64,000 nucleotides of DNA from Stenotrophomonas sp. ESTM1D_MKCIP4_1 (GCF_003086895.1 NZ_CP026004.1:1896731-1960730), one strand, 5' to 3'. Counted from the first letter of the stretch, positions 36,697 to 48,098 are shown. Notes: generated by a model not told the origin, from the letters alone. Numbers and translations are program-made.

Positions 36697-38015
36697 ATCC
36701 TTCCCCCTTGCTGGATACCGATCTCATGCAATTCGTTTCGACCCGTGGCCACGCGCCCGCTGTTGGCCTGAGTGCCGCCATCGCTGCCGGTCTGGCGCCG
36801 GATGGTGGGCTGTACGTTCCGGAAGTGCTGCCCGCGCCGCGCGAACTGCAGGCCGGAGAGACCCTCGCCGAGACCGCTGCAGGACTGCTGGCGCCGTTCT
36901 TTGAAGGTGACCCGCTTGCACAGGCGCTGCCCGCGATCTGCGCTGAGGCCTTTGATTTCCCGGTGCCGCTGCGCCCGCTCGGGCGCGAGGGCGACCATGT
37001 GCTGGAGCTGTTCCATGGCCCGACGGCGGCCTTCAAGGACATTGGCGCCCGCTTCCTGGCCGGCACCTTGTCGCGCCTGCAGGCAGGCCAGCCGCGTGAC
37101 CTGACCATCGTGGTGGCCACCTCGGGCGACACCGGGGCCGCCGTGGCGGCCGCCTTCCATCGCCAGCCGGGCGTGCGCGTGGTGGTGCTGTATCCCGATG
37201 GCCGGGTGTCGCCGCGGCAGGCGCACCAGTTGGGGTGCTTCGGTGACAACATCCAGGCGCTGCGTGTGGCGGGTTCGTTCGATGACTGCCAGGCGATGGT
37301 GAAGCAGGCCCTGGCCGACAAGGTGCTGCAGGCGCAGGTGCCGCTGAGCTCGGCCAACAGCATCAGCCTGGGCCGGTTGCTGCCACAGATGAGCTACTAC
37401 GCGCATGCCGCACTGAACCACCACGCCCGCACGCGGCGCCGCCTCAATCTGGTGGTGCCGACCGGCAACCTGGGCAACGCGATGGCGGCCGTGCTGGCAC
37501 GCACGCTGGGCGTGCCCATCGGGCAGATCGTGCTGGCCACCAATGCCAATGCGGTGTTGCCGGCGTACTTCAATGGTGCGGCTTACCAGCCGCAGGCAAG
37601 TGTCGCCACGGTCGCCAACGCGATGGATGTAGGGGCGCCGAGCAACTTCGAGCGGCTGCGCTGGCTGTACGCCGACGATGATGCGGAGCTGCGTGCCGCG
37701 TTCCGGGCGTTCGCTGTGGATGACGTGACCATCCGCGCGACGATTGCCAGTGCCTATGCCAGCAGCGGGGAGGTGTTCTGCCCGCATACCGCCACGGCGG
37801 TGAAGGTGCTGCAGGACCTGCGCGGGCGCGGCGCCAAGGGCGACTGGGCGGTGGTATCGACGGCGCATCCGGCCAAGTTCGAGGCGGTGGTGGAGCCCTT
37901 GATCGGCGAGCCGGTGGCGGTGCCACCGGCGCTGGATGCACTGCTGCAGCGCCCGGCGCATGCCGAACCGCTGGCGGCGGATTACGCGGCCCTGCGCGAG
38001 GTGCTGCTGCGCTGA
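36690..38015 (+). CDS. thrC: Threonine synthase
   Basis: A 441-aa PLP enzyme converting phosphohomoserine to threonine. The Lys that binds PLP is in [15 protein letters not shown], the phosphate-binding region in [15 protein letters not shown], and ISTRG-like [10 protein letters not shown] starts the family core. I take GTG 36690 as start because GGGAGCGCGACT precedes it exactly as GGAGCGCGGCT precedes thrB; ATG 36726 would give a 429-aa form with the usual family N-terminus. It overlaps thrB by 7 bp. Confidence 0.94.
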   Translation: MLNPSPLLDTDLMQFVSTRGHAPAVGLSAAIAAGLAPDGGLYVPEVLPAPRELQAGETLAETAAGLLAPFFEGDPLAQALPAICAEAFDFPVPLRPLGREGDHVLELFHGPTAAFKDIGARFLAGTLSRLQAGQPRDLTIVVATSGDTGAAVAAAFHRQPGVRVVVLYPDGRVSPRQAHQLGCFGDNIQALRVAGSFDDCQAMVKQALADKVLQAQVPLSSANSISLGRLLPQMSYYAHAALNHHARTRRRLNLVVPTGNLGNAMAAVLARTLGVPIGQIVLATNANAVLPAYFNGAAYQPQASVATVANAMDVGAPSNFERLRWLYADDDAELRAAFRAFAVDDVTIRATIASAYASSGEVFCPHTATAVKVLQDLRGRGAKGDWAVVSTAHPAKFEAVVEPLIGEPVAVPPALDALLQRPAHAEPLAADYAALREVLLR

Positions 38016-38067
38016 CGGTGGATCCACGCCATGCGCGGATGGGGTGCCGATCAGGTAGGACGGGATT

Positions 38068-38130
38068 GCCGGCCAGCGGCCGGCACTACCGGGGGCGGGT
38101 CGAAACGGGGATTGCCGGCCGCTGGCCGGC
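38068..38130. repeat. Two GCCGGCC-type REP hairpins
   Basis: GCCGGCCAGCGGCCGGC plus CTAC (38068-38089) and GCCGGCCGCTGGCCGGC (38114-38130). They lie between thrC and the convergent FNR-like gene and may end both transcripts. Confidence 0.8.
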
Positions 38131-38139
38131 AACGCCACC

Positions 38140-38892
38140 TCAGGCCAGGCCTTCGCCCGCCAGTTCGCGCAGCCCGTCCTCGTTGAGGATCTCCACCACG
38201 TTCAGATGGGGCAGGGCGATCAGGCCCTGCTGGCGCAGCTTGGTGAAGGTGCGGCTCACCGTTTCCATCGTCAGACCCAGGTGGTCGGCGATATCGCCAC
38301 GGCCCATCGGCAGTGATACGCGCAGGCCGTCGCCGCCCAGCTTGGCTTCGCGTGCAGCCAGCCGCAGCAGGAAATCGGCGAGCTTTTCCGCCGGCTGCAG
38401 GCGGGCCAGGGCCAGTGCGGCATCCTGCGCGGCGTCCAGCTCCTGGCAGGCACGCTGCAGCAGTTTGCGTTCCAGGTGCGGGTAGCGGCCGCGCAGCGCC
38501 TTCATCTGTGGCAGCGCCACCCGGCAGACACGGCTGTCGGCGATGGCCTCGATGTCATGGCGATGGTGGTCGCTGCCGCTCAGGCCCAGATAATCGCCGG
38601 GCAGCACGAAGCCGTTGATCTGGCGGCGGCCATCGGCCAGCGTGCGCACCAGGCGCAGCGCGCCCGCCGTCAATGTATAGACATGCTGACGCTCTTCGCC
38701 CGTGCGGGCCAAGGTGCTGCCCATGCTGACCTGCTGCGACACGGTCACCTGTTCCAGTGCCTGCACTTCATCGGGCGACAGCGCCGAACAGACCGCCAGG
38801 TGGCGGACCGAGCAGTGCAGGCAGTCCAGCGTGGTGCAGGACGGCGCAGCAGCTTCGTGGTTGGAGGGCAGGGCGCCGGAGGGCCGGGACAT
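38140..38892 (-). CDS. Crp/FNR-family regulator with Cys cluster
   Basis: A 250-aa regulator: cyclic-nucleotide-fold sensor domain, dimer helix and C-terminal winged HTH (RGDIADHLGLTMETVSRTF, with the E-xx-SR triplet that FNR uses to read TTGAT). The N-terminus has Cys24, Cys27 and Cys35 (CLHCSVRHLAVC) plus an extra Cys19, and one internal Cys in DSRVCRVAL. This could hold an oxygen-sensitive 4Fe-4S cluster, though the spacing C-x2-C-x7-C differs from E. coli FNR (C-x2-C-x5-C). ATG 38892 is chosen; GTG 38910 is the alternative. Confidence 0.85.
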   Translation of the reverse strand: MSRPSGALPSNHEAAAPSCTTLDCLHCSVRHLAVCSALSPDEVQALEQVTVSQQVSMGSTLARTGEERQHVYTLTAGALRLVRTLADGRRQINGFVLPGDYLGLSGSDHHRHDIEAIADSRVCRVALPQMKALRGRYPHLERKLLQRACQELDAAQDAALALARLQPAEKLADFLLRLAAREAKLGGDGLRVSLPMGRGDIADHLGLTMETVSRTFTKLRQQGLIALPHLNVVEILNEDGLRELAGEGLA

Positions 38893-39030
38893 GGTGCGGA
38901 GGCGTATCACGGGCGGGGAGGGCTTTATGATACTTCATGCGGCCTGATGGCCCCTTATCGGCGGCTGAGCGATGCGGGGCGGTAGAATGTCGCCCCCTCC
39001 CACGTTCCCGTTCCTGCAGGAGTTCCGCCC

Positions 39031-40425
39031 GTGATCAAGCCCCGTACCCCGCCCGGCACCCTTGAACTGTTGCCGCGCGAGCAGATTGCGTTCCAGCGCA
39101 TGCTGGACGTCATCCGCCGCAACTACGAGCGCTTCGGGTTCCTGCCGGTGGAAACGCCCGTGTTCGAGCTGTCCGATGTGCTGCTGACCAAATCCGGTGG
39201 CGAGACCGAGCGTCAGGTCTACTTCGTGCAGTCGACCGGTGCGCTGGCCAACGCCGCCGAATCGGGTGACCGTTCGCTGCCGGAAATGGCGCTGCGCTTC
39301 GACCTGACCGTGCCGCTGGCCCGCTACGTGGCCGAGCACGAGCACGAACTGACCTTCCCGTTCCGCCGCTACCAGATGCAGCGCGTGTACCGCGGTGAGC
39401 GCGCCCAGCGCGGCCGCTTCCGCGAGTTCTACCAGTGCGATATCGACGTGATCGGCAAGGACAGCCTGAGCGTGCGTTACGACGCCGAGGTGCTGGCCGT
39501 CATCCATGCGGTGTTCTCGGAACTGCGCATCGGTGATTTCAGCATCCAGCTGAACAACCGCAAGCTGATGCGCGGCTTCTTCGAGAGCCTGGGCGTGGCC
39601 GAGGGCGAGCGCCAGCTGGCCGTGCTGCGCGAAGTGGACAAGCTGGACAAGCGCGGCGCCGATTACGTGCGCGAGACGCTGGTGGGCGAGGGCTTCGACA
39701 TCCCGGCAGAGCAGGTCGAGAAAATCCTGGCCTTCGTTGCCGTGCGTTCCAAGGGCCATGCGGATGCGCTGGCGCAGCTGGACGCGCTGGAATCCGGTGC
39801 GGCCTCGTCGGACACCCTGTGCGCCGGCGTGGCCGAACTGCGCGAGGTGCTGCAGCTGGTGCAGGCGCTGGGCGTGCCGGAAACCGCGTACTGCCTGAAC
39901 TTCTCCATCGCCCGCGGCCTGGATTACTACACCGGCACCGTGTACGAAACCACCCTCACCGACCACCCGCAGATCGGCTCGATCTGCTCGGGCGGCCGCT
40001 ATGAGGACCTGGCCAGCCACTACAGCAAGTCCAAGCTGCCAGGCGTGGGTATCTCCATCGGCCTGTCGCGCCTGTTCTGGCAGCTGCGCGAAGCCGGCCT
40101 GATCGACGGCATCGAAGCCAGCAGCGTGCAGGCGCTGGTGGCGCTGATGGACGAGCAGGGCATGGCCCAGTCGCTGGATATCGCCCGCCGCCTGCGCAGC
40201 GGTGGCATCAATACCGAAGTGCAGATGGAGCCGAAGAAAATCGGCAAGCAGTTCCAGTATGCGGCCAAGGCAGGTATCCGCTTCGTGGTCCTGGCCGGTG
40301 AAGACGAACTCGCCCGCGGCGTGGTGGCGGTAAAGGACCTGGTGCGTGAGCAGCAGTTTGAAGTGTCCCGCGATGAACTGGCGAGCACCCTGCAGGTCGA
40401 GCTGGAACAATCGAAGGTGATGTAA
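39031..40425 (+). CDS. hisS: Histidyl-tRNA synthetase
   Basis: A 464-aa class II synthetase charging tRNA-His. Motif 2 ([20 protein letters not shown], 20 residues), the histidine-binding [12 protein letters not shown] and motif 3 ([12 protein letters not shown]) are present, followed by the anticodon-binding domain. The GTG start has CAGGAG eight bases upstream. It lies just ahead of the histidine operon but has its own terminator. Confidence 0.96.
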   Translation: MIKPRTPPGTLELLPREQIAFQRMLDVIRRNYERFGFLPVETPVFELSDVLLTKSGGETERQVYFVQSTGALANAAESGDRSLPEMALRFDLTVPLARYVAEHEHELTFPFRRYQMQRVYRGERAQRGRFREFYQCDIDVIGKDSLSVRYDAEVLAVIHAVFSELRIGDFSIQLNNRKLMRGFFESLGVAEGERQLAVLREVDKLDKRGADYVRETLVGEGFDIPAEQVEKILAFVAVRSKGHADALAQLDALESGAASSDTLCAGVAELREVLQLVQALGVPETAYCLNFSIARGLDYYTGTVYETTLTDHPQIGSICSGGRYEDLASHYSKSKLPGVGISIGLSRLFWQLREAGLIDGIEASSVQALVALMDEQGMAQSLDIARRLRSGGINTEVQMEPKKIGKQFQYAAKAGIRFVVLAGEDELARGVVAVKDLVREQQFEVSRDELASTLQVELEQSKVM

Positions 40426-40456
40426 CTGCCTCTGGCAACAACCCGAGGTTCGAGGA

Positions 40457-40483
40457 AACGCCCACCACATGGTGGGCGTTTTC
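40457..40483 (+). terminator. Rho-independent terminator after hisS
   Basis: A perfect 10-bp stem AACGCCCACC/GGTGGGCGTT with ACAT loop, running into TTTTC. It isolates hisS from the his operon. Confidence 0.9.
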
Positions 40484-40505
40484 GTTTCCGGGCCCCGACC
40501 CCCTT

Positions 40506-40528
40506 GCCGGCCAGCGGCCGGCACTACC
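40506..40528. repeat. GCCGGCC-type REP hairpin
   Basis: GCCGGCCAGCGGCCGGC followed by ACTAC, the same element as at 38068. It is located in front of the his promoter. Confidence 0.8.
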
Positions 40529-40547
40529 GGGCGTGGGAGCCGGGGAT

Positions 40548-40577
40548 TTGACGCACTGCGCAAGAATGCGCTAATGT
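40548..40577 (+). promoter_or_regulatory. Probable his operon promoter
   Basis: TTGACG (40548-40553) and TAATGT (40572-40577) are 18 bp apart. The -10 lies within the left half of the palindrome described next, so a repressor bound there would block RNA polymerase. Confidence 0.6.
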
Positions 40578-40596
40578 ACTAGCGCGCTATTACATT
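40573..40596. promoter_or_regulatory. TrpR-type operator palindrome before the his operon
   Basis: AATGTACTAGCG and CGCTATTACATT are inverted copies with 11 of 12 positions matching. The core GTACTAG...CTATTAC resembles the CTAG half-sites of E. coli trp operators. It overlaps the -10 and ends at the start codon of the TrpR-family gene, pointing to autoregulation and control of his genes. Confidence 0.7.
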
Positions 40597-40597
40597 G

Positions 40598-40924
40598 ATG
40601 CAAGACTCCCGCCCCGTGAAAGCCCGCCCCGACATCGCCGCCAAAGACCCCCGTGCCGACCTGGAATCGCTGGCGCAGGCATTTGCCGCGCTGCGCGAGC
40701 CGGAACAGGTGCTGGCCTTCCTGCGTGACCTCTGCACCCCGGCCGAACTGGAAGCCATGGCCGACCGCTGGAAGGTCGTCCCGTTGCTGCAGCAGGGCAT
40801 CCCTTATCGCGAGATCCACGAACGCACCGGGGTCAGCGTGACCACCACCGGGCGGGTGGCACGCACCCTCGAGCATGGCCATCGAGGCTACGCCGCTGCC
40901 GTCGACCGCCTTGCTTCGCGCTGA
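40598..40924 (+). CDS. TrpR/YerC-family regulator, probable histidine-operon repressor
   Basis: A 108-aa TrpR-superfamily protein (YerC/YecD type) with a helical N-terminus and [26 protein letters not shown] 40595 is directly before the chosen ATG. It is the first gene of the his operon, 35 bp before hisG, and has an operator-like palindrome over its promoter. The likely role is feedback repression of histidine synthesis with histidine as co-repressor; the ligand is inferred from context only. Confidence 0.82.
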   Translation: MQDSRPVKARPDIAAKDPRADLESLAQAFAALREPEQVLAFLRDLCTPAELEAMADRWKVVPLLQQGIPYREIHERTGVSVTTTGRVARTLEHGHRGYAAAVDRLASR

Positions 40925-40959
40925 TCCGCGCCCCGTTCCGAACTTCGAGACCTCCCCCC

Positions 40960-41871
40960 ATGAGTGCAACCCAGGCAGCGCCGGCACGTGACCGGCTGCG
41001 TATCGCCATCCAGAAGAGTGGCCGTCTGGCCGAACCCGCCCGCAACCTGCTCAGCGCCTGTGGCCTGAGCTGGCGCGAAAGCCGCGACAAGCTGTTCTGC
41101 TACGGCGAATCGCTGCCGGTGGATCTGCTGCTGGTGCGCGACGATGACATCCCCGGCCTGATCGCCGACGGCGTCTGCGACCTTGGCATCGTCGGCCGCA
41201 ACGAGCTGGACGAACAGGCCGCCGCGCGCCGCCAGATCGGCCTGCCCGACGCCTACCAGGCGCTGCGCGGGCTCGGTTTCGGCCAGTGCCGGCTGATGCT
41301 GGCCGTGCCCGAGGAATGGCAGTGGCAGGGCCCGGCGCAGCTGGCCGGTACCCGCATCGCGACCAGTTACCCGGCCATCCTCAAGCAGTGGCTGGCCGAG
41401 CAGGGCGTGGACGCCCAGGTCGTCGAACTCTCCGGTTCGGTGGAAATCGCCCCGCGCCTCGGCACGGCCGACCTGATCTGCGACCTGGTTTCCAGTGGCG
41501 CCACCCTGCGCGCCAACCAGCTGACCCCGGTGCACAACCTGCTGGACAGCGAAGCCGTGCTGGCCGGTGCGGTGCGCGTGCCCGATGACGCCCGTGCCGG
41601 GCTGCGCAGCATGCTGCTGCGGCGCCTGGACGGCGTGGTGCAGAAGCAGGATCGCAAGCTGCTGATGTTCCGTGCCACCGAAGACCGCGTGGATGCACTG
41701 GCGCAGCTGCTGGCCGATGCCGAGCCGCTGGTGCGTTTGCCTGCTGATGGCGGTGCACTGCGCCTGCAGACCATGTGCCCGGGTCCGTTGACCTGGCAGC
41801 GCATGGAAGAACTGGAGCGCGCCGGCGCACAGGGCCTGATGGTACTGAGCGTGGAGCGGTCGCTGGCATGA
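40960..41871 (+). CDS. hisG: ATP phosphoribosyltransferase (long form)
   Basis: A 303-aa HisG, first and feedback-inhibited step of histidine synthesis. The catalytic lobes ([30 protein letters not shown]) are followed by the C-terminal regulatory domain ([20 protein letters not shown]), so it is the long hexameric form needing no HisZ. No hisZ is seen. ATGA overlap with hisD. Confidence 0.95.
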   Translation: MSATQAAPARDRLRIAIQKSGRLAEPARNLLSACGLSWRESRDKLFCYGESLPVDLLLVRDDDIPGLIADGVCDLGIVGRNELDEQAAARRQIGLPDAYQALRGLGFGQCRLMLAVPEEWQWQGPAQLAGTRIATSYPAILKQWLAEQGVDAQVVELSGSVEIAPRLGTADLICDLVSSGATLRANQLTPVHNLLDSEAVLAGAVRVPDDARAGLRSMLLRRLDGVVQKQDRKLLMFRATEDRVDALAQLLADAEPLVRLPADGGALRLQTMCPGPLTWQRMEELERAGAQGLMVLSVERSLA

Positions 41872-43163
41872 ATCGTCTGATCTGGTCACAACTTGATGAA
41901 ACCGCCCGCAGTGCCGCGCTGACCCGCCCGGTGCAGACCGTCGCGCAGCAGACCCGCGACGCTGTGGCGGCGCTGATTGCACAGGTGCGGGAACAGGGTG
42001 ACGAGGCGCTGCGTGCGATCACCGCCCGTTTCGATCGCGTCGAACTCGCGTCGTTCGAGGTCAGCGACGCAGAGTTCGCCGCAGCCGACGCCGCCGTACC
42101 GGCCGAGCTGCGCCAGGCCATGGTTGAAGCGGCCGAGCGCATCACGCGCTTCCACAAGGCCGGGATGGGCCAGGGCTATGCGGTGGAAACCGCGCCCGGC
42201 GTGGTCTGCGAACGCATGCTGCGGCCGATTGGCCGCGTCGGCCTGTACGTGCCGGCGGGCAGCGCGCCTTTGCCGTCCACCGCATTGATGCTGGGCGTGC
42301 CCGCGCAGCTGGCGGGCTGCCCGCAGGTGGTGCTGTGCACGCCGCCGCGCTCCGATGGCACGGCCGATCCGGCTGTACTGGTCGCCGCGCGACTGACCGG
42401 CGTGCAGCGCGTATTCAAGCTGGGCGGCGCCCAGGCCATTGCCGCGATGGCCTATGGCACGGCCAGCATTCCGGCGTGCGACAAGCTGTTCGGGCCGGGC
42501 AACAGCTTTGTTACCGAGGCCAAGCAGCAGGTGGCACAGGATGGCGCCGCCGCCATCGACATGCCGGCTGGCCCTTCCGAAGTGCTGGTGATCGCTGATG
42601 CGGGCGCCAATCCGGCATTCGTCGCGGCGGACCTGCTGTCGCAGGCCGAGCACGGGCCGGATTCGCAGGTGCTGCTGCTGACCGACGACGCGGCGATGCT
42701 GGCTGCGGTTGAGGCGGAAGTGGAGCGCCAGGTTGCGCTGCTGCCGCGGCAGGAGATCGCGCGCCAGGCCCTGTCGGCCTCGCGCCTGATCCAGGTCGAT
42801 GCGCTGGCCGATGCCTTTGCCATCAGCAACCGTTATGCCCCCGAGCACCTGATCCTGGCCCTGCGCGAGCCGCGTGACTGGCTGGACCAGGTGCAGGCGG
42901 CCGGTTCGGTGTTCCTCGGCGACTACACCCCCGAAGCGCTGGGCGACTACTGCAGTGGCACCAACCATGTGCTGCCTACCGCCGGTGCTGCGCGCGCCTA
43001 CAGTGGCGTCAGCGTTGCCAGCTTCCAGAACCTGATCAGCGTGCAGAGCGCCAGCGCCGCCGGCCTGGCCGCGATCGGCGGCTGTGCGCGCATCATCGCC
43101 AGCGCCGAAGGCCTCGATGCGCACGAGCGCGCCGTGGCCCTGCGCATGGAGGCTGCGGCATGA
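41868..43163 (+). CDS. hisD: Histidinol dehydrogenase
   Basis: A 431-aa enzyme oxidising histidinol to histidine in two NAD steps. Family segments include [50 protein letters not shown] and the signature around [14 protein letters not shown]; the late GTNHVLPT contributes a zinc ligand. Start ATG 41868 overlaps the hisG stop and the 3' end overlaps hisC (ATGA). Confidence 0.95.
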   Translation: MNRLIWSQLDETARSAALTRPVQTVAQQTRDAVAALIAQVREQGDEALRAITARFDRVELASFEVSDAEFAAADAAVPAELRQAMVEAAERITRFHKAGMGQGYAVETAPGVVCERMLRPIGRVGLYVPAGSAPLPSTALMLGVPAQLAGCPQVVLCTPPRSDGTADPAVLVAARLTGVQRVFKLGGAQAIAAMAYGTASIPACDKLFGPGNSFVTEAKQQVAQDGAAAIDMPAGPSEVLVIADAGANPAFVAADLLSQAEHGPDSQVLLLTDDAAMLAAVEAEVERQVALLPRQEIARQALSASRLIQVDALADAFAISNRYAPEHLILALREPRDWLDQVQAAGSVFLGDYTPEALGDYCSGTNHVLPTAGAARAYSGVSVASFQNLISVQSASAAGLAAIGGCARIIASAEGLDAHERAVALRMEAAA

Positions 43164-44254
43164 ACGCAGGCATTGATGAGATGCTGGCACTGGTTCGCCC
43201 CGATCTGCAGGCGTTTGCCGGTTACAGCTCGGCACGCAGTGCGGCAGTGCAGGGCGAGGTCTGGTTGAACGCCAATGAATCGGCGTGGGCCAATCCAGCC
43301 GACAGCGCGGGCAGCAGCCGTCGCTACCCCGAGCCGCAGCCGCTGGCGCTGCGCGAAGGCTTGGCTGCCCTGTACGGCGTGCAGCCGCAACAGCTGCTGG
43401 TCGGTCGTGGCAGCGACGAGGCGATTGATCTGCTGGTTCGCGCCCTGTGCGTGCCCGGCCGCGACGGTGTGCTGGTGACCTCGCCGGTGTTCGGCATGTA
43501 CGCGGTCTGCGCGCGCCTGCAGGGTGCGCCGCTGATCGACGTGCCGCTGGTGGACGGCGAGGACGGCCTGCATGCCGATCTCGACGCGGTCATCAGCACG
43601 GCGCAGGTGCAGCGCGCAACGCTGGTCTTCCTCTGCGCGCCGTCCAATCCGGCCGGCAGCGATATCGATCTGGCCGATATCGCGCGCGTCGCCACCGCAC
43701 TGCGCGGGCAGGCGCTGGTGGTGGTGGATGAGGCCTATGTCGAGTACGCCCAGCGTGCATCGGCGACCACGCTGCTGTCCGCGTACGCCAACCTGGCGGT
43801 GCTGCGCACGCTGTCCAAGGCGCATGCGCTGGCGGCCGCGCGCATCGGCACCCTCATCGCCGCGCCCGAACTGATTGCCGTGCTGCGCCGCTGCCAGGCG
43901 CCGTACCCGGTGCCGACCCCGTGTGCCGAGCTTGCCGTGCAGGCGCTGCAGCCGGCTGCGCTGGCGCGCACCGCCGAGCGCGTGGCCACGGTCATCGCCG
44001 AGCGCGAGCGTCTGTTCGCGGCCCTGCCGGGGCTGCCCGGCGTGCGCCGCGTGTACCGCTCGTCCGGCAACTACCTGCTGGTCCGGTTTGCCGATGCACA
44101 GGCCGCGTTCGATGCGCTGCTGGCCGCAGGCGTAGTGGTGCGCGACCAGCGCGCCGCGCCGCAGCTGGGCGATGCACTGCGCATCAGCATCGGCAGCCCC
44201 GAAGAAAACGACCGCGTACTTGCGGCCCTGTCGGCCCGGAGGGCTGCTGCATGA
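43160..44254 (+). CDS. hisC: Histidinol-phosphate aminotransferase
   Basis: A 364-aa PLP aminotransferase. [33 protein letters not shown] and the PLP-Lys in [16 protein letters not shown] identify HisC. It makes histidinol phosphate from imidazole acetol phosphate. ATGA overlaps on both sides. Confidence 0.95.
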   Translation: MNAGIDEMLALVRPDLQAFAGYSSARSAAVQGEVWLNANESAWANPADSAGSSRRYPEPQPLALREGLAALYGVQPQQLLVGRGSDEAIDLLVRALCVPGRDGVLVTSPVFGMYAVCARLQGAPLIDVPLVDGEDGLHADLDAVISTAQVQRATLVFLCAPSNPAGSDIDLADIARVATALRGQALVVVDEAYVEYAQRASATTLLSAYANLAVLRTLSKAHALAAARIGTLIAAPELIAVLRRCQAPYPVPTPCAELAVQALQPAALARTAERVATVIAERERLFAALPGLPGVRRVYRSSGNYLLVRFADAQAAFDALLAAGVVVRDQRAAPQLGDALRISIGSPEENDRVLAALSARRAAA

Positions 44255-45324
44255 CCCCCATCCTGTTCATCGACCGCGACGGCACCCTCATCGAAGAGCC
44301 GGCCGATTTCCAGATCGACGCCTACGAAAAGCTGCGCTTCGTGCCTCAGGTGATCCCGGCGCTGCTGAAGCTGCGCGATGCCGGCTACCAGTTCGTCATC
44401 GTCACCAACCAGGATGGCCTGGGCAGCGAGAGCTACCCGCGTGCCAGCTTCGAGGGTCCCAACGACCTGATGCTGCAGATCTTCGAGAGCCAGGGCATCA
44501 CCTTCCGTGACGTGCTGGTGGACTGCAGCTGGCCGCAGGACAACGCGCCCACGCGCAAGCCGGGCATCGGCCTGATGACCGCCTATCTGCAGGACCGCAG
44601 CATCGACTGGGCGCGTTCGGGCATGGTCGGCGACCGCATCACGGACCTGCAGTTCGCCGACAACCTCAACATCCGTGGCTTCCAGCTGCGCACCGAACAG
44701 TTCGGTGGTGAATGGGACTGGGCGGGTATCGCCCACGCCCTGGCCGATGCACCGCGCACCGCCGTGGTCCAGCGCAATACCAAGGAAACCAAGATCCGCG
44801 TCGAACTGGACCTGGATCGCGTCGGCGACGCGCACATTTCGACCGGCCTGCCGTTCTTCGACCACATGCTGGAGCAGATCGGCAAGCACGGCGGCTTCGC
44901 CCTGGACATCCGGGCCGAGGGCGACCTGCACATCGACGAGCACCACACCATCGAAGACACCGGCCTGGCCTTGGGCCAGGCGCTGCGCGAGGCGCTGGGT
45001 GACAAGCGCGGCATCGGCCGCTACGGCTTCACCCTGCCGATGGATGAGACCCTGGCCAGCGCCGCGCTGGATTTCAGCGGCCGCCCGTATTTCGTCTTCG
45101 AAGGCGAGTTCAAGCGCGAGCGCGTGGGCGACATGCCGACCGAGCTGGTGCCGCACTTCTTCCGTTCGCTGTGCGATGCCAGCGGCCTGAACCTCAACCT
45201 GCAGGTGCGCGGCGACAACGACCACCACAAGGTGGAAGCCTGCTTCAAGGCACTGGCGCGTGCACTGCGCCCGGCGCTGGCCCGGCAGGGCACCGCGCTG
45301 CCGACCACCAAGGGGGCGCTGTGA
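44251..45324 (+). CDS. hisB: Bifunctional histidinol-phosphatase/IGP dehydratase
   Basis: A 357-aa fusion. The HAD phosphatase part (1-165) has [21 protein letters not shown] and [10 protein letters not shown]; the dehydratase part (from about 170) has metal-binding HHTIEDTG and [12 protein letters not shown]. The N-terminal fusion is the gammaproteobacterial type. The ATG overlaps the hisC stop; the longer frame upstream is only hisC read in another phase. Confidence 0.95.
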   Translation: MTPILFIDRDGTLIEEPADFQIDAYEKLRFVPQVIPALLKLRDAGYQFVIVTNQDGLGSESYPRASFEGPNDLMLQIFESQGITFRDVLVDCSWPQDNAPTRKPGIGLMTAYLQDRSIDWARSGMVGDRITDLQFADNLNIRGFQLRTEQFGGEWDWAGIAHALADAPRTAVVQRNTKETKIRVELDLDRVGDAHISTGLPFFDHMLEQIGKHGGFALDIRAEGDLHIDEHHTIEDTGLALGQALREALGDKRGIGRYGFTLPMDETLASAALDFSGRPYFVFEGEFKRERVGDMPTELVPHFFRSLCDASGLNLNLQVRGDNDHHKVEACFKALARALRPALARQGTALPTTKGAL

Positions 45325-45923
45325 GCGAGGTTGCACTGATCGATGCCGGCGGTGCCAACCTCGGTTCGGTGCGCTACGCGCTGGAGCGACTGGGCGCGAA
45401 TGTGCGCCTGGTACGCGATGCCGAGGGCCTGGTCGGCGCACAGCGGGTGATCCTGCCCGGCGTCGGTGCCGCGGCACCGGGCATGCAGCGCCTGCATGCA
45501 CAGGGCCTGGTTGAACCGCTGCGCCGCCTGGAGGTGCCGCTGATGGGCATCTGCCTCGGCATGCAGCTGCTGTTCGAGCGTTCCGAGGAAGCCGGCGTGG
45601 ATACCCTGGGGCTGATTCCCGGCGTGGTCCGCAAGCTGGTACCGGCCTGTGGCATCCGCGTGCCGCACATGGGCTGGAACCGGCTGCTGGCGCTGCGTCC
45701 TTCGCTGCTGCTGCAGGGCGTACCCGACCGCGCCAGTGCCTACTTCGTGCACAGCTACGCCGCACCGTTGAATGCCCATACCGTCGCTGCCTGCGACCAT
45801 GGTGGCCTGTTCACCGCTGTGACCGAGCAGGGCCGCTACTTCGGCGCCCAGTTCCACCCCGAACGTTCCGGCGATACCGGTTCGCTGATGCTGCGCAATT
45901 TCCTCGAGGGCACTGCTGCATGA
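45321..45923 (+). CDS. hisH: Imidazole glycerol phosphate synthase, glutaminase subunit
   Basis: A 200-aa class I amidotransferase supplying ammonia to HisF. Nucleophile Cys in [12 protein letters not shown] and the His/Glu pair in [10 protein letters not shown]. The GTG start overlaps the hisB stop and the end overlaps hisA (ATGA). Confidence 0.95.
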   Translation: MSEVALIDAGGANLGSVRYALERLGANVRLVRDAEGLVGAQRVILPGVGAAAPGMQRLHAQGLVEPLRRLEVPLMGICLGMQLLFERSEEAGVDTLGLIPGVVRKLVPACGIRVPHMGWNRLLALRPSLLLQGVPDRASAYFVHSYAAPLNAHTVAACDHGGLFTAVTEQGRYFGAQFHPERSGDTGSLMLRNFLEGTAA

Positions 45924-46654
45924 GTTTCACCGTCTACCCCGCACTGGATATCCGCGAAGGCCGCGTGGTGCGGCTGCGCCAGGGCGACTACGCGCAGGAA
46001 ACCTCCTATGGCGATGATCCGCTGCCGCGCGCGCAGGCCTTCGCCGCGCAGGGCGCGCAGTGGATGCACCTGGTCGATCTGGATGCGGCGCGTGCCGGTG
46101 GCTACACCCTGGCCCCGCTGCTGGGGTCGATCCGCCTGCAGACCCCGTTGCAGGTGCAGACCGGCGGCGGCGTGCGCGGTCGTGACGACGTCGCACGCAT
46201 GCTCGATGCCGGTGCCAACCGCGTGGTGGTCGGCTCGCTGGCCGTGCGCCGCCCTGATGAAGTGCTGGGCTGGCTGGAAGAATTCGGTGCCGAGCGCATC
46301 ACCGTCGCCCTCGACGCGCGCCAGGATGCCGAAGGCCAGTGGCAGCTGCCGGTGCACGGCTGGACCGAGAATGCCGGGGTGACGCTGGATGATCTGGCCC
46401 TGCGCTATGCGAAGGCCGGCATGCGCCATCTGCTGTGCACCGATATCGCCCGTGACGGCATGCTGGCCGGGCCCAACATCAGTCTGTATGCGCATCTGTC
46501 GGCCCTGTTGCCCGGCGTGGCGGTACAGGCCTCCGGTGGCATCCGCAACGTGGCGGACGTGGCCGAGGCGCGTGCGGCCGGCTGTGGTGGCGCCATTCTC
46601 GGCAAAGCACTGCTGGAACAGCGCATGGACCTGGGCGAGGCACTGGCATGTTGA
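45920..46654 (+). CDS. hisA: ProFAR isomerase
   Basis: A 244-aa beta/alpha barrel. Catalytic Asp in [17 protein letters not shown] and the second acid in [14 protein letters not shown], with phosphate sites GGGVRGRDD and [10 protein letters not shown]. It isomerises ProFAR to PRFAR. Overlaps hisF by 7 bp. Confidence 0.95.
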   Translation: MSFTVYPALDIREGRVVRLRQGDYAQETSYGDDPLPRAQAFAAQGAQWMHLVDLDAARAGGYTLAPLLGSIRLQTPLQVQTGGGVRGRDDVARMLDAGANRVVVGSLAVRRPDEVLGWLEEFGAERITVALDARQDAEGQWQLPVHGWTENAGVTLDDLALRYAKAGMRHLLCTDIARDGMLAGPNISLYAHLSALLPGVAVQASGGIRNVADVAEARAAGCGGAILGKALLEQRMDLGEALAC

Positions 46655-47424
46655 GCCGCCGCATCATTCCCTGCCTGGACGTGCGCGATGGCCGCGTGGT
46701 CAAGGGCGTACGCTTCCGCGATCACGTCGATATGGGTGACATCGCCGAGCTGGCCCAGCGTTATCGCGACCAGGGCGCCGACGAGCTGGTGTTCTATGAC
46801 ATCGGCGCCAGCCCGGAGGCACGTTCGGTGGACGTGGCATGGATCGAGCGCATCGCCCGGTTGATCGACATTCCGTTCTGCGTGGCGGGTGGCATCGACA
46901 GCGTTGAGACCGCGCGCCGGGTGCTGTTTGCCGGTGCGGACAAAGTGTCGATCAATTCGCCCGCGCTGGGCCGTCCGGAACTGATCAGTGAACTGGCCGA
47001 GGAGTTCGGCGTGCAGTGCGTGGTGGTGGGCGTCGATTCGGTGCGCGAGGACGATGGGCAGTGGCGGGTGCGCCGTTTCACCGGCGACCCGAGCAAGACC
47101 CAGGCGGTGCCCCTGCGCACGCTGGACTGGATCATCGAGGCGCAGCGCCGCGGTGCCGGGGAAATCGTGCTGAACTGCATGGACAGCGACGGCGTGCGCC
47201 GTGGATATGACGTGGAGCAGCTGCGCCAGGCGCGTGCGGTGTGCAACGTGCCGCTCATCGCTTCCGGCGGTGCCGGCGCGATGGAGCATTTCGCGCAGGC
47301 CTTCGACCAGGCCGACGTGGACGGTGCGCTGGCCGCCAGCGTGTTCCACAGCGGTGCCATCGCCATTCCGGATTTGAAGCGCTACCTGCGCGAGCAGCAG
47401 ATCGAGGTTCGAGATGTCTATTGA
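46648..47424 (+). CDS. hisF: Imidazole glycerol phosphate synthase, cyclase subunit
   Basis: A 258-aa beta/alpha barrel partner of His[18 protein letters not shown] carries the first catalytic Asp and [14 protein letters not shown] the second; [11 protein letters not shown] is a phosphate loop. Overlaps hisA upstream and hisIE downstream by 11 bp. Confidence 0.95.
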   Translation: MLSRRIIPCLDVRDGRVVKGVRFRDHVDMGDIAELAQRYRDQGADELVFYDIGASPEARSVDVAWIERIARLIDIPFCVAGGIDSVETARRVLFAGADKVSINSPALGRPELISELAEEFGVQCVVVGVDSVREDDGQWRVRRFTGDPSKTQAVPLRTLDWIIEAQRRGAGEIVLNCMDSDGVRRGYDVEQLRQARAVCNVPLIASGGAGAMEHFAQAFDQADVDGALAASVFHSGAIAIPDLKRYLREQQIEVRDVY

Positions 47425-48034
47425 AGTACGCCCATCGCCGCAGGCGCTGGAAACGCTGGACTGGGCAAAGGGCGATGGCCTGCTGCCGGCCGTGGTGCAG
47501 GATGCCGATACCCTGCAGGTGTTGATGCTGGGTTATGTCAGCGCCGAGTCGCTGCACATCACCCAGGTCACCGGGCACATGACGTTCTACAGCCGCAGCA
47601 AGCAGCGCCTGTGGACCAAGGGCGAACAGTCCGGCCACGTGCTGGCGGTGCAGTCGATCAGCGTGGACTGCGATGCCGATACCGTGTTGGTGCTGGCCCG
47701 TCCGGCCGGGCCGACCTGCCACACCGGTGCCGAAAGCTGCTTTGATGGCGCACCGAAGGATTTCCTGGGCGGCCTTGGCCAGTTGGTCGCCGTGCGCGAC
47801 GCGCAGCGTCCGCCGGGCAGCTACACCACCTCACTGTTCGAGGGCGGTATCCGCCGCATTGCACAGAAGGTCGGCGAGGAGGGCGTGGAAACCGCGCTGG
47901 CGGCCGTCGCCCAGGATGATGCGGCCCTGCTGGGTGAATCGGCCGACCTGCTGTACCACCTGCTGGTGCTGCTGCGCGCGCGTGGGCTGTCGCTGGATGA
48001 TGCGCGGGCGGTGCTGGAACAGCGCCACCGTTGA
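47414..48034 (+). CDS. hisI: PR-AMP cyclohydrolase/PR-ATP pyrophosphatase
   Basis: A 206-aa HisIE fusion. The cyclohydrolase half (1-115) has [11 protein letters not shown] and the CHTGAESCF zinc ligands; the pyrophosphatase half has [13 protein letters not shown]. It closes the operon; the next hairpin (48042) may reduce read-through. Confidence 0.95.
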   Translation: MSIEVRPSPQALETLDWAKGDGLLPAVVQDADTLQVLMLGYVSAESLHITQVTGHMTFYSRSKQRLWTKGEQSGHVLAVQSISVDCDADTVLVLARPAGPTCHTGAESCFDGAPKDFLGGLGQLVAVRDAQRPPGSYTTSLFEGGIRRIAQKVGEEGVETALAAVAQDDAALLGESADLLYHLLVLLRARGLSLDDARAVLEQRHR

Positions 48035-48041
48035 ACCGGGT

Positions 48042-48066
48042 GTGCGGACCAACGGTCCGCACCTAC
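48042..48066. repeat. REP/SMAG-type hairpin after the his operon
   Basis: GTGCGGACC/GGTCCGCAC with AAC loop, ended by CTAC (GTAG on the minus strand). A perfect 9-bp stem without T run. Confidence 0.75.
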
Positions 48067-48098
48067 AATATGGCGTCTTTCTTTCCCGGACCGCCTCC

